A DNA stretch of 64,000 bases, taken from contig NW_003314264.1 in NCBI RefSeq assembly GCF_000143415.4, positions 2,260,444 through 2,324,443 of the forward strand, given 5' to 3'. How positions within the stretch are numbered: the first letter of the stretch is position 1; every line of letters starts with the position of its first letter. This stretch comes from Selaginella moellendorffii (taxonomy: Eukaryota; Streptophyta; Lycopodiopsida; Selaginellales; Selaginellaceae). Below, one piece after another: positions 1 to 10,362 of the stretch. The position numbers and the translations under genes were made by a program. Below the pieces are notes generated by a model. The model was not told the origin of the DNA. It was given only the letters and a program-made list of their open reading frames with translations, and did no database searches.

Positions 1-11
1 AAAAGTGATTT

Positions 12-862
12 TTATTCAGGGAGTCCAAATAGACAGCTCCTACTTTGTTTGGACAAGGTCATTTCCCGACTGCAACAGAGGTGGACTTTGAGGCAGAGTG
101 AACTTGAGCAGTCGAGGAGGCTTCTTGGGACACACAACTGCTTTGTGATTAGGATCAGCATAGTAGAGGCAAAGATTATGAGATATTCAACGTTGCTTCT
201 CAGCAGGACTGAACTTCCCTCTAATGAGTTGGGGAGTACCAGAAATATCCATTGGGACCAGAGCAGTAGGTTCAGGAGTATGCCTTGAGACTCAAGCTGG
301 GATTCCTGAGTCTGGGACGGAAAAACAGCGGCGCGGCGACTTTCCTGATGACATTCAAAGAGACGATTGTCACATTGAACAGCTTTGTTGATGGCGTCTG
401 ACAGGTCCTTGGGATCCTCCATGGTGAGCAACAAATCCTTGACACCATTGTTGAGGCCGAAACGAAATTGGTCAATCAGGGCCCGCTCATCCCACTGAGT
501 GTCCAAGGCAAGGAGTTGGAACTCTACAGCGTAGATCGAGGCAGGACGAGACCCTTGAGAGAGACGTCTCATCTTTGTGGTTAAGCAGCCCGAACCCGAT
601 CTGTCTTGCCAAAACATGCTTTGAGCTTCTCTTTGAACAATTGAAGATCCATCAGCTTCGGAACAACGACCCCTTTCATGCTCTTCTCTAGAAGAGGAGA
701 AAACCATGACAAAGTTGCACCTTCGAGGAATGTCCCAATCGTGCCGATTTGAGACTCGGGAGTGGGGTACCGCCGATGTTGAAGTGCAAAGATCAGCTCC
801 ATTTGGTTCAGAAATCTGCGAAGCTCTGAACGCTTGCCTAAAAATTTCACCAGGAAACTCAC
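12..862 (-). pseudogene. Ty3/gypsy-type retrotransposon gag remnant
   Basis: Minus-strand reading gives a retrotransposon Gag-like capsid region. It starts near 862, with a segment containing TLSWFSPLLEKS followed by LFKEKLKACFG, and continues in a second frame with DERALIDQFRFGLNNGVKDLL, which is typical of the plant gypsy gag domain. Near 130-190 a third frame shows a decayed CCHC-like knuckle (CLYYADPNHKAVVCP). The coding is split over at least three frames and has no start-to-stop ORF of full Gag size (usually 300-400 residues), so it is dead. The pol remnant 0.7 kb to the right runs on the opposite strand, so this is not simply the same intact element. Family level is well supported; the exact lineage is not. 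Confidence 0.75.
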
Positions 863-1370
863 CTTCGGTTCAAGAACTTTGCTGGATCTTTGAGTCGAAA
901 GTGAAGCAAGCTCCTAATGCATGCAAAGAAGGGTCACCTTCAGCTCGGTATTCTCAGACTGGATTTTTGCAAAAACTTCGACAAAGAAATCAGGATGGCT
1001 TGGAGACTCCATTGGCAAGAAGAAAGAAAAATAAAAGGGGAAAAAAGACAAAGGCAATCAAACAATCGAAACGAGCTAAAGCAAAAGCAAAAAGCACAAT
1101 CTGAATCAAACTGTCAAGACCCCCAACAAGATCAAGACTGGAAAATGCAAAAAACAAAGAGAAAAACTAGTGGAAACAAAGAACAAGCCTTAGACTAGCA
1201 TTGATTCAAATTGTGGAAAAATGGAACAAGGCTAACCTATATATACTATAGGTTGATAAAGCTCCACCACTCTTGGATCGAGGACGGCCTAAATATAGCT
1301 GAGGTCGAGGAGGCGCCACATCAATATCAGGAATGTGGCTCGAGACTCAGGAATTGTACAGGAAATCAAA

Positions 1371-1448
1371 GAGTCAGGAATAGGGAAGTGTCTCGAGAGT
1401 CAGGAATAGGGAAGTGTCTCGAGAGTCAGGAATAGGGAAGTGTCTCGA
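1371..1448. repeat. 26-bp direct tandem repeat, three copies
   Basis: Three contiguous copies (1371-1396, 1397-1422, 1423-1448) of a 26-bp unit beginning GAGTCAGGAATAGGG and ending GTCTCGA. Diverged half-copies of GAGTCAGGAATGTGG flank it up to about 1500. It lies between the gag and pol remnants and has no coding signal. Confidence 0.85.
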
Positions 1449-1523
1449 GAATCAGGAATGTGGTCTGCAGGTCAGGAATCCGGCGAGAGTCAGGAATGTG
1501 GCAAGAATTGGGGGATTTCTGAC

Positions 1524-2911
1524 ATCCACAAGGCGCAGAGCAAGATTTACTTTCTCTTGATGAGGTTCGCGAGGCTCAAAAGATTGAGCCGTGGATTCGA
1601 AGGCTTCGAGATGCGTTTGAGGATTCTGCATTACTTGCTGATGACTTGCCTTTCCGGCATTTACATTCTCAATATCGCCTTGAAGATGGCCTTCTTTATT
1701 TTATGGGGACGGATCCTGATGATCATTTACGATTGGTGGTGCCTTTTATCTTTATTCCGCGGTTTCTCCATGCCTATCATGATTCTCCTGTTCTAGGTGG
1801 GCATATGGGACATCGTTGTGTGACCGAGAAGCTGCACAGGTCTTTCTATTGGCCAGAGATGCAACGTGATGTTATCTAGTATGTGCGTAACTGCGTTTGG
1901 TGCCAAGCTCGTAATACTCCCCCTTATGCTACGGAAGGACGGTTGGAGTCAATTGCAGTTTCCCGTCCATTTGAGTTGGTGGCGTTTGATCTTATGGGAC
2001 CTTTTCCATGGTCGACTGTTAGCAATGAGTATGTTATTATTGCTTCTAACTACTTGACTCGTTGGGTGAAAGTTGATGCTCTTGCTAGCGCCTCTGCAAT
2101 TGCTGTTGGATACTTTCTCCTCAATCGAGTGGTGTTCCAACATTTTTGTCCCGAACGGATTCTTTCAGATAATGGTCCTGCATTTATGGCTGAGGTATTT
2201 CATGTTTTGACGTCTCGGTTGGGGATACGCCACACTTTTACAAGTGCTTATCATCCACAATCAGACGGTCTGGTGGAACGGCTCGTTCGGACATTCAAAG
2301 GGATGATTGCGAAGTATGTGAGCTTTCAGCATTCGGATTGGGATGGTTATTTGCCGTTTCTTCCGTATGCATATGTCACAGGGGTGTAGAGTTCTGTTGG
2401 TGCTTCACCATATAAACTTCTATATGGTCATGATCTAATATTACCAACGGAGCTGGGTTTACCTTCACGATTGCCACGAGCTCCTGATGCTAGGTCATGG
2501 GATCAACATTTGACGAGCATTCTTCCACTTGTCCGAGCAAAGTCTACCGAACACTTAGGCTGCGTACAAGTGGGACAACAACAGCGCTACAACTCCCATC
2601 ATCGTCCACCTGCAGAGTACAAAGTGGATGATTTGGTGTTAGTCCGTTTTCCCTATCTTATGGTACGTGGTTTATCTAAGGGGCTCTTTGCGTAGTGGAA
2701 AGGACCATATCAGGTGTTGCGGCAAGTTGGATTACAAGTTTATGAGGTTCAGCATGACGTTCAACAGGTCGATCCTCCGGAGATTGTGCATGTGCAGCAG
2801 TTGAAACACTTCATACAAAGGGATCAAGAGCAGTTAATGTCGTCTACAGATCCGCCAATGCCTCCTCCTGACGTTCCTCCAGATCCCGGCCCATCTACAA
2901 GAGAACCCTGA
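1524..2911 (+). pseudogene. Ty3/gypsy pol remnant (integrase region)
   Basis: This is the C-terminal part of a gypsy polyprotein. From about 1640 it shows the integrase H2C2 zinc-binding region (HLHSQYRLEDGLLYF, then GHMGHRCVTEKLHRSFYWP, then a CVWCQ motif near 1890). The rve catalytic core follows (PFELVAFDLMGPFP; SDNGPAF around 2167; an HPQSDGLVERLVRTFKG segment around 2250), so the D, D and E positions are visible. A post-integrase region with VDDLVLVRFP follows at 2625. In-frame stops near 1877, 2386 and 2693 split it, so it is not functional. The same segment recurs at 8.3-9.6 kb. It runs into a polypurine tract and LTR at 2929-2944, showing this is the 3' end of the element. Confidence 0.9.
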
Positions 2912-2928
2912 TAGCCTTCCATTATTCC

Positions 2929-2943
2929 GAGAGGAGGGGATGA
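2929..2943 (+). other. polypurine tract of the gypsy element
   Basis: A purine-rich run (GAGAGGAGGGGATGA) directly precedes the LTR start. It is the expected plus-strand primer site for a Ty3/gypsy element on this strand and fixes the internal/LTR boundary. Confidence 0.7.
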
Positions 2944-3391
2944 TGTGAGGCTGTGGAGCTCTAACAGAATATATTTGTGAAAATCCGTATATATTTAATA
3001 GAATATATTTAACAGGCCAAATAAAATATATGTTTTATTATTAAAGATCTGGGAATTTTTGGGTATAATGTTTCTTCATGTGGCATTATTATGGATTTTA
3101 CTAACGTTTTCACCCTTTTTGAATGTTATATTTAATTTTTATTTATGATGTTTAATATTTATTTTCTTTTATGAACTTATGTTGATATTTCATTTGAGAC
3201 TTCTCCAAAATTGTTCTGTGAGGGCCAAGTGTATGGCTATAATGCCGTATACTAATATTAGCGTAGTGGGATTTTGGTAGCCGTCAGATTGGTTTCAATC
3301 CGGACCACTTGTTCCTATATATAAGCTAGGGTTTTTGGGCTAATTGATATGCACATTTCTGTATTCCCTTTCCATATTCCATGCACTCACA
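2944..3391 (+). repeat. 3' LTR of Ty3/gypsy element
   Basis: About 448 bp, starting TGTGAG and ending CTCACA, which is a perfect 6-bp terminal inverted pair with the canonical TG...CA ends. It lies directly after the polypurine tract. The last ~145 bp (from GCCGTATACTAATATTAGC) recur at 10206-10362 on the same strand and, in part, inverted at 20425-20492, so it is a dispersed family. No matching 5' LTR was found in the window, so the element is truncated at its left side. Confidence 0.75.
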
Positions 3392-5742
3392 GTTCTTAAT
3401 TTAATGTAACTCACTATAGAGAATATATTTTTTATTATGGTTTACTATTGTTTAAATTTCTTTTGATATTTCAAAGTTTTAAACCTAGAATATAAAATTA
3501 TATTTTGTTAAGCTAATTGATTTAAATTTTTCTTTGGTATTATCTATTACAAAAGGGACTAAATAGCAAATTTTACCTGATTTATTTTTATTTTAAAAAG
3601 TACATAATTTCATAAATTAATTATGATATTTTCAATAAGGAGTTATTTTTAATTGTGAACTTTTTTTAAGTTTAGTGTCATTTTCTTTCTACATAACCAT
3701 AAATATTAATTTTTAGTATGCATCCTCAATTAGTATTAGACTTTATGGACATAATTATTATCATGCTTATGGTTTATGATTAAACATCATCTAAGGAAAA
3801 TAAATGGGAAAACTAATGCTTTTACTTGATTTAAAGATTATATATTCAATTGCTAACATCAAATTTTCTTTGATTCTTCTCACCTTAAAATCAATTTTCT
3901 TGTATAATCCTTTGCTCTTTTTTATATTTCTTTTAAATTGTAAATTAAAGTAGCTCAAGCCACCGATGAATTTGTTTAAAGAACCCAACAATCAATTTCT
4001 TTTGGTGCTTCTTTAGCCTTAGATGGTGACCATTAATTTCTTCAATGTCAAAATAGATTATTTTATTGATATATTTAGTTGTATATATTTGATGGCAAGA
4101 TATAATTATATATCATTCAAGCATACCATAACACTTTAGCAACAAATCACTTTGGCATTCATAAGATATTAAAATATTTTAGTGACCTTATATGTACAAG
4201 TATGCTAAAAACATTATTTATATCTATAATATGAATGAAAATGTCTTAACGTCCTTTATTTGATCTTCTCTAACTATTTACTTTTGCTCTAAGGCTTAAA
4301 AAATATATTTCTATGGCCTTACTAATTTTAGGAAATGGTCCAAAGTTGAGTTGAGCTCAACTCACACAAGTCAATGTAAGTCAATGTATTCAGCCATAAC
4401 TTTTATAAAGGAAAATTAATTTAGATTCTAATAAATTTTAAAATATTGAAACATGTAAATACCTAGGTTAAAAGTTTCTGCTCGATTGAGTCATTTACAA
4501 AAGATAAAGTTCATGAGAACTTATCTATTTTCTTACTACAAACTACTTTTACAACCATATTATTTTAATTTTATTACTATCCATTAAGAAATCCATTTGA
4601 AAAATCCATATAACTTTTTTTTACTTCATCATATTCCTTCTACCCCTCTTATATTAAGATATGCTCATTTTGCATTTGTTGAGCTATAACTTTTGCATAC
4701 TTTAGTAGACTTCTGAAACCTTTAACTCTAGAAACTCTAAATGACTATGATCTATAAAATAGAATCAAATATGTATTAAAATCTTAATAAACATAATATA
4801 CTTTTTAAAGGTTTGAGACAACTCTAAACCAATGTTTGAAGAAATTATGTTCTTCAATAGCAAACACTGATCTACCAACGTTATATATTACCTCCACTAT
4901 AGAACCATTACTTGTTGTGCAATTAATCACAACATTATTTGGTAGGCAATAAAACTCAAGCAAGAGTTACATTGCTAATGGAGTTTGAAATCAATACCTA
5001 GGAAATATTTACTCAACCACAAAATTGGCTATAATGTTAGTGGCATTCTCGTACCCAAGCAAAAAATATACTATACATTCGCTATATAAAAACTTGTCAT
5101 TTTGTTTTTGCCAAAGGCATGATAGGTCCACATTATAACCTAGAAAATAAATATTATAGAAATTCCATAAAAATATAAAATATCTACAAGCTTGCCTTGA
5201 ACACCCCTAGTATCAATTCCAATAGGATCCATGATACACTTGGGCAAGAATGACTTGAAACAAATTTCCATTGCATATATTATAAGCTTATACATCCAAT
5301 TAGGGTTGTTCAGTAGAATGAAGATGACACAACTTCGAGCAAAAAGTATTTTGACAATAAGAATGCATCATACAGGTGGTGATTAGTGAGAAAGTTCTAA
5401 TCTTTAACTTTCCCATCAATATTTGAAAGACCATCCAGAAAGTTGAAAAGAATGAAATTTGCAACTGAGAGTACTGGCCTTTGTATCTTTCAGCACTAAT
5501 GGTTGAACTGGCCCATATGTTTATGGTCATGTCATTTTAAAAGATGTCAACAATCAATTGTAGGAACCAATAAAGACACCTATAATGCCACTATGGTACC
5601 ATTTTTCTTTTCTGCAAGAAAAGAATTTTATTTATTGAAACTAAATAAAGAGAATAAAAAAATCAAGCAGCTATTTTCAATCGAAAAAGACAAAAAAGGT
5701 AGTTGGCCCAAGCTTAATCCTAGGCAGTTTCTAGGCACAGGG
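3392..5742. other. AT-rich intergenic DNA, no gene seen
   Basis: About 2.3 kb of AT-rich sequence. The longest open frames are below 85 codons and look random. No tRNA, LTR or recognisable coding similarity was found by eye. A short inverted word, GAGTTGAGCTCAACTC near 4350, is the only structured element noticed. Confidence 0.6.
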
Positions 5743-7660
5743 AAGTAAAGGTTATTCAAATAACCTTAGTCCCTTAGGGTGAGAAATTGCCCAAGATTGC
5801 TAGCTTGGAGCTCAACCTCCAACACTTTCTATGCCTAAGGGGTAGATGTTATTCAAATAACCTTGGCCCCCTAGGGTGAGAAACTACCCAAGGTGGCTGG
5901 CTTGAGCTCAACCTCAGGCATTTTTGTGGCTTGGGGGGCCAGGGTTCATGCTCAACTTTGGGTTATTTTTAGGTCTGGGAGATTTGGCCCCTTGAGGCCA
6001 GAAACTGCCTAAGGTGGACAGTTTGAACTTGACCTCAAGTAGATTTTGGACTCGAGGGCCTAGGGTTATTTGAATAACCTTGGCCCCTTAATGCCGAAAA
6101 CTACCTCAAATGGTTAGCCTGAGCTCAACTTTGAGTAGTTTTTGGGCCCAAGGGCCCAAGGTTATTTGAATAACCTTGTCTTTTTGACACCAAAAATTGC
6201 CCTAGGTGGCTGGCAAAAGATGGCTAGCCTAAGCTCAACCTTAGGCAGTTTCTAGGCAAGGTTATTTCAATAACCTCAACTCCATGAGTCCAAAAACTGC
6301 CAAAGGTGGCCTGCCCAAGCTTGACATTGGGTAATTTTCAGGTCAGAGCGGGTCCATGGTTATTTGAATAACCTCAGCCCTATGAGGCCAAAAACTGTAA
6401 AGGTGGCTAGCCCAAGCTTGACCTTGGGTAGTTTCTAGGTTTAGGGGCCTAAGGTTATTTGAATAAGCTTAACCACCTAAAGCTAGAAACTACCCAAAGT
6501 GGCTAGCCCAAGCTCAACCTTGCACAATGGCCAGATCTGGAAATTGCCCAAAGTCTTGCTTGGGCTAGCCACCTTAAGCAATTTCTAGCCTCATAGGGCC
6601 AAGGTTATTCAAATAATTTTGAGCCCCCAAACCTAGAAATTGCCCAAGGTCAAGATAGGCCAAAGTTTAGCCTAAGGCAACTTTTGGCCTCAAAGGGCCA
6701 AGGTTATTCAAGTAACCTTAGGCCCCAAGGCCTAGAAAATACCCAAGGTCAAGCTCAAGCCAGCCACCTTGGGCATTTTCTAGCCTTAGGGGTCCAAGGT
6801 TATTCAAATAACCTTGGCTCTAAGGGCCACAAAATTGTTTAAGGTCAAGTTTAACTTAGCCATCTCAAGTAGTTTCTTGCATTGGGGGGCCAAGGTTATT
6901 TGAATAACTTTGGGCCCCCAATCCTATAACCTACCTTAATAAAGCTTAGGTTAGCCATCTTTGGAAGTTTTTTGCCTCAAGAGGCCAAATTTATTTGAAT
7001 AACCATAGGGGCTTAAGGTTATTTGAATAAGCTCAACCTTCTAAGGCTAGAAACTGCTTGAGATGGGTTTCGAGCTCGACTTTGGGTAGTTTTTAGGCCT
7101 AGGGGACCAAGGTTATTTAAATAACCTTGGCCCCCCTAGAGTGAGAAAGTGCCCAAGGTGGCTAATTTGAACTCAACCTCTAGCACTTTCTAGGCCCTAG
7201 GGGCTAAGGTTATTCAAATAACCTTGGCCCCCCAGGTTAAGAAATTGTTCGAGGTGGCCAACCTTTGCTTGACCTCTAGCAGTTTGTGGCCTGGGGGACC
7301 AAGGTTATTTTAATAACTTTGGCCCTCCAAGCCTAGAAACTTCATGAGGTGGCTAGCCCAACCTTGATCTTGTGCAGTTTCTAGACCAAAGGGCCTAAGG
7401 CTATTTGAATAACCTTGTCCCTTTAAGGCCAAAAACTCCTTAAGATGGCCAACTTGCTCAACCCAGGGCCTGCTTAAAGCCCTACTCAAAAACTGCTTGA
7501 GATGGCCAACTTGCTCAACCCAAGGTGGCCAGCCTGAGCTCAACCTCAGGCAATTTTTAGGCCTAGGGGCCCGAGGTTATTTGAATAATCTCAGCCCTTA
7601 AAGGTAGAAACTATATGAGGTGGCCAACTAAATTCAACATTGGGTAGTTTCTAGGCCCGG
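5743..7660. repeat. palindromic ~96-bp satellite array
   Basis: Roughly 18 diverged units at ~95-99 bp spacing. Palindrome centres start near 5750, 5848, 6064, 6161, 6257, 6356, 6451, 6602, 6700, 6797, 6892, 7014, 7109, 7206, 7301, 7396 and 7573. Each unit carries a short perfect inverted repeat (arms AAGGTTATT and AATAACCTT with a 2-nt centre). It also carries a longer hairpin, with arms like CTAGAAACTGCCCAAGGT and ACCTTGGGCAGTTTCTAG around a ~15-20 nt loop. Flanking GGCC/GGGCC words are symmetric too, so almost the whole unit reads similarly on both strands. It is non-coding. An LTR-like repeat begins immediately to its right. Confidence 0.9.
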
Positions 7661-7668
7661 TATAGTAG

Positions 7669-8167
7669 AGATAGTGGGTAGGTTGGGCATGGCTGACTAA
7701 CTTGAGGCATAGTCTAGCTCCCGCTTGTAGGCCAAAAGTTCTATACTAGCTGGTGGAGTACCCATATCCTTGCGTTAAACCACTAGTATGTTAAAATAGT
7801 GCTAGACTCCATTTTGCTTTGTTTTGCGTGTTGATCCTGAAATTGGGGTGCTAATTGCTCTAGGATTGATCCAAATTGCTTTGTGCTCTTGTCTCTTTAC
7901 TCTTTGGGCTGTATGCTTGGTAATTGTTTTATGCTCCAATGCCATTGCTCCTTGGCTCTATGCTTGGGAGTTTGACTCTGTTTCTTTATTCAGTGGCTCA
8001 ATGCCCTAAATCTCGGGTTCCACTTTACTGTTCTTTGGACACATGGCATATGGCACATGGCATGTGATATGTGGCATATGGAGGGTTTAGGTTCTGTTTC
8101 GTAGTGCTATTTTATGGTAAATCACCATAGAATAAAGGGTAAAAACCACATGTGCTACAGCATTGCA
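7669..8167 (+). repeat. LTR-like dispersed repeat, inverted relative to the 14.3-14.8 kb copy
   Basis: About 500 bp that is the reverse complement of 14259-14795. Shared landmarks in this orientation are GATAGTGGGTAGGTTGGGCA, then GTGGAGTACCCATATCC, then repeated CACATGGCATATGG words, then a ...GTGCTACA end. The two copies are diverged but collinear. The termini of the other copy look like TG...CA LTR ends. Confidence 0.65.
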
Positions 8168-8289
8168 CCATTGCGAACATTGCTAAAATCATCAACGTCA
8201 TCTTTCATCTAGCCTCCGGATTGTGAGTAGGTGTTCATGGATCTCAAAGAGCTATTAACGACTCTTCTAATGTTGGCAGATTCTAACTA

Positions 8290-9620
8290 ACTTGATTCAT
8301 TTTGCGCGTGAATGCTTCTGATATTGGTCTTGGAGGTGTGTTAATGTAAGAAAGCCCGAGTGTGTTTGGTTAGTGCCATCATATTGCATATATAAATTAT
8401 ACATTACAACCAGTAGAGGTGAACTACTCAATGACAAAGAAGGAGTGTTTAATAGCATTTGGGGGTTTCGAGAAACTTCATACATATTTACATAGTTCTT
8501 AGACGTTATTAGAAGGTGATCATGTTGCCATTATTTAATTATTGAAGCGAAAGAACTTGGTTGGTTATACTGTTTGGTAGGCTTTTAAACTTTAGATATA
8601 TGATTTTAATGTTGTTTATCACCTAGGGAGTTTTATGGCTGATGCTGATGCCCTTTCTTGGGCTCCTCTTTCTTCTTCACTCTCTTCTCATGTTTTTGAC
8701 AAGCCTGTTGTTCTAGCATCTGTGGATTTTCTAAACGAGGATTCTATGCCATCGGCGGTTGCAGTACTTGATGTTTAGTGTCCACAAGGTGTAGAGCAAA
8801 ATCTACCTTCTCTTGATGAGGTTCACGAGGCTCAAAAGATTGAGCTATGAATTCAAAGATTTTGAGATAGGTTTGAGAATCCTACATCACTTACTGATGA
8901 CTTGCCATTTCGGCATTTACATTCTTAATATCGCCTTAAAGATGGCTTTCTTTATTTTGTGGGGATGGATCTTGATGATCATTTACGGCTAGTGGTGCCT
9001 TTTGTCTTTATACTATGGTTTCTCCATGCTTACCATAATTCTTTTGTTCTAAGTGGGCATATAGGACATCGTCATGTGACAAAGAAGCTATGCAAGCCTA
9101 TCTATTGGCCAAAGATGCGACGTGATATTATTTGGTATGTGCTTAGCTGCGTTTGGTGCCAAGCTCACAATACTCCCCCTCTTACTACAGAAGGACAATT
9201 GGAGTCAATTGCAGTTTCCCATTTATTTGAGTTAGTGGTGTTTGATTTTATAAGACCTTTTCCACGGTCGACTGCTGGCAATGAATATGTTATTATTGTT
9301 TTTGACTATTTTACTCATTAAGTGGAAGTTAGTGTTTTTGCTAGTGCTTCTGCAACTACTGTTGGATACTTCCTTCTCAATCAAGTGGTGTTCTAGTATT
9401 CTTGTCTAGAGCGGATTCTTTCGGATAATGATTTCACATTTATGGTTGAGGCATTTCATGTTTTGATGTCTCGATTGGGGATACACCACACTTTCACAAG
9501 TGTTTATCATCCACAATTAAATGGTTTGGTGGAACGGCTCATTCAGATATTCAAAGAAATGATCACAAAGTACGTGAACTTTCAGCATTCAGATTAGGAT
9601 AGTTATTTGCCATGGATCTT
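8290..9620 (+). pseudogene. second Ty3/gypsy pol remnant (RNase H and integrase)
   Basis: A degenerate copy of gypsy pol. Reading through stops, 8300-8680 gives RNase H-like sequence (ASDIGLGGV; KECLIAFGGFEKLHTY; FNVVYHPGSFMADADALS). Next come a spacer and the integrase zinc-binding part (LSGHIGHRHVTKKLCKPIYWP near 9050) and the start of the catalytic core (SHLFELVVFDF near 9220). The part from 8780 aligns to 1524-2390 but has many more stops, so it is the older copy. It ends abruptly near 9610, where an inverted piece of pol begins. Confidence 0.85.
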
Positions 9621-9621
9621 A

Positions 9622-10205
9622 CATCATCCCCTCCTCTCAGAATGATGGAAGACCATTAAAGTTACCTTATAGATGGGTTGGGATCTGAAGGAACGTCAGG
9701 AGGAGGCATTAGTGAATCTGTAGGTGGTATTAGTTGTTCCGGATCCCTTTGTATAAAATATTTCAACCACTACACATGCACAATTTTTAGAGGATTGGCC
9801 TATAGGATATCATGTTAAACCTTATAAATTTGTGGTCCAACTTGCTATAACACTTGATATGGTCCTTTCTACTGAGCAAGGAACCCCTTAGATAAACCAC
9901 GTAGTGTAAGGTGGGGACAACAAACTAACACCAAGTCATCCATTTTATACTTTACATGTGAATGATGATAAGGGTTGTAGTGCCATTGTTGTCCCACTTC
10001 TACGTGGCCTAAATGTTCAGTAGACTTTGCTCAAACAAGTGGAAGAATGCTCATCAAATACTGATCCCACAACATAGCATCGGTAGCTCGTGGCAATCAC
10101 GAAAGTAAATCCAGCTCCAATAGTAATATTGGATCATGACCATATAAGAGTTTATATGGTGAAGCACCAACAAAACTCTGCACCCTTGTGATATATGCAT
10201 ACTAA
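9622..10205 (-). pseudogene. inverted fragment of gypsy pol 3' end
   Basis: The reverse complement of this stretch matches the end of the pol remnant at about 2380-2945, including the CCATTCATTATTC..GAGAGGAGGGGATGATG polypurine area (here at 9625-9655, inverted) and the sequence coding HHINSYMVMIQ-like residues near 10140. It sits head-to-head with the 8.3-9.6 kb remnant, so an inversion or nested insertion has broken the element here. Confidence 0.75.
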
Positions 10206-10362
10206 AGAGATGACGCCGTATACTAATATTAGCATAGTGAGATTTTGGTAGCCGTCGGATTGGTTTCAATCTAGACCACTCGCTCTTATAATTAAGCTAG
10301 GGTTTTTAGGCTAATTGATATACATATTTTTTGTATTCTCTTTCCATATTCCAGCACTCACA
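10206..10362 (+). repeat. truncated gypsy LTR (3' end only)
   Basis: Closely matches 3245-3391, the last third of the gypsy LTR, from CGCCGTATACTAATATTAGC to the terminal ...CACTCACA. It joins directly to the inverted pol fragment on its left, so the first two thirds of the LTR are missing. Confidence 0.8.
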
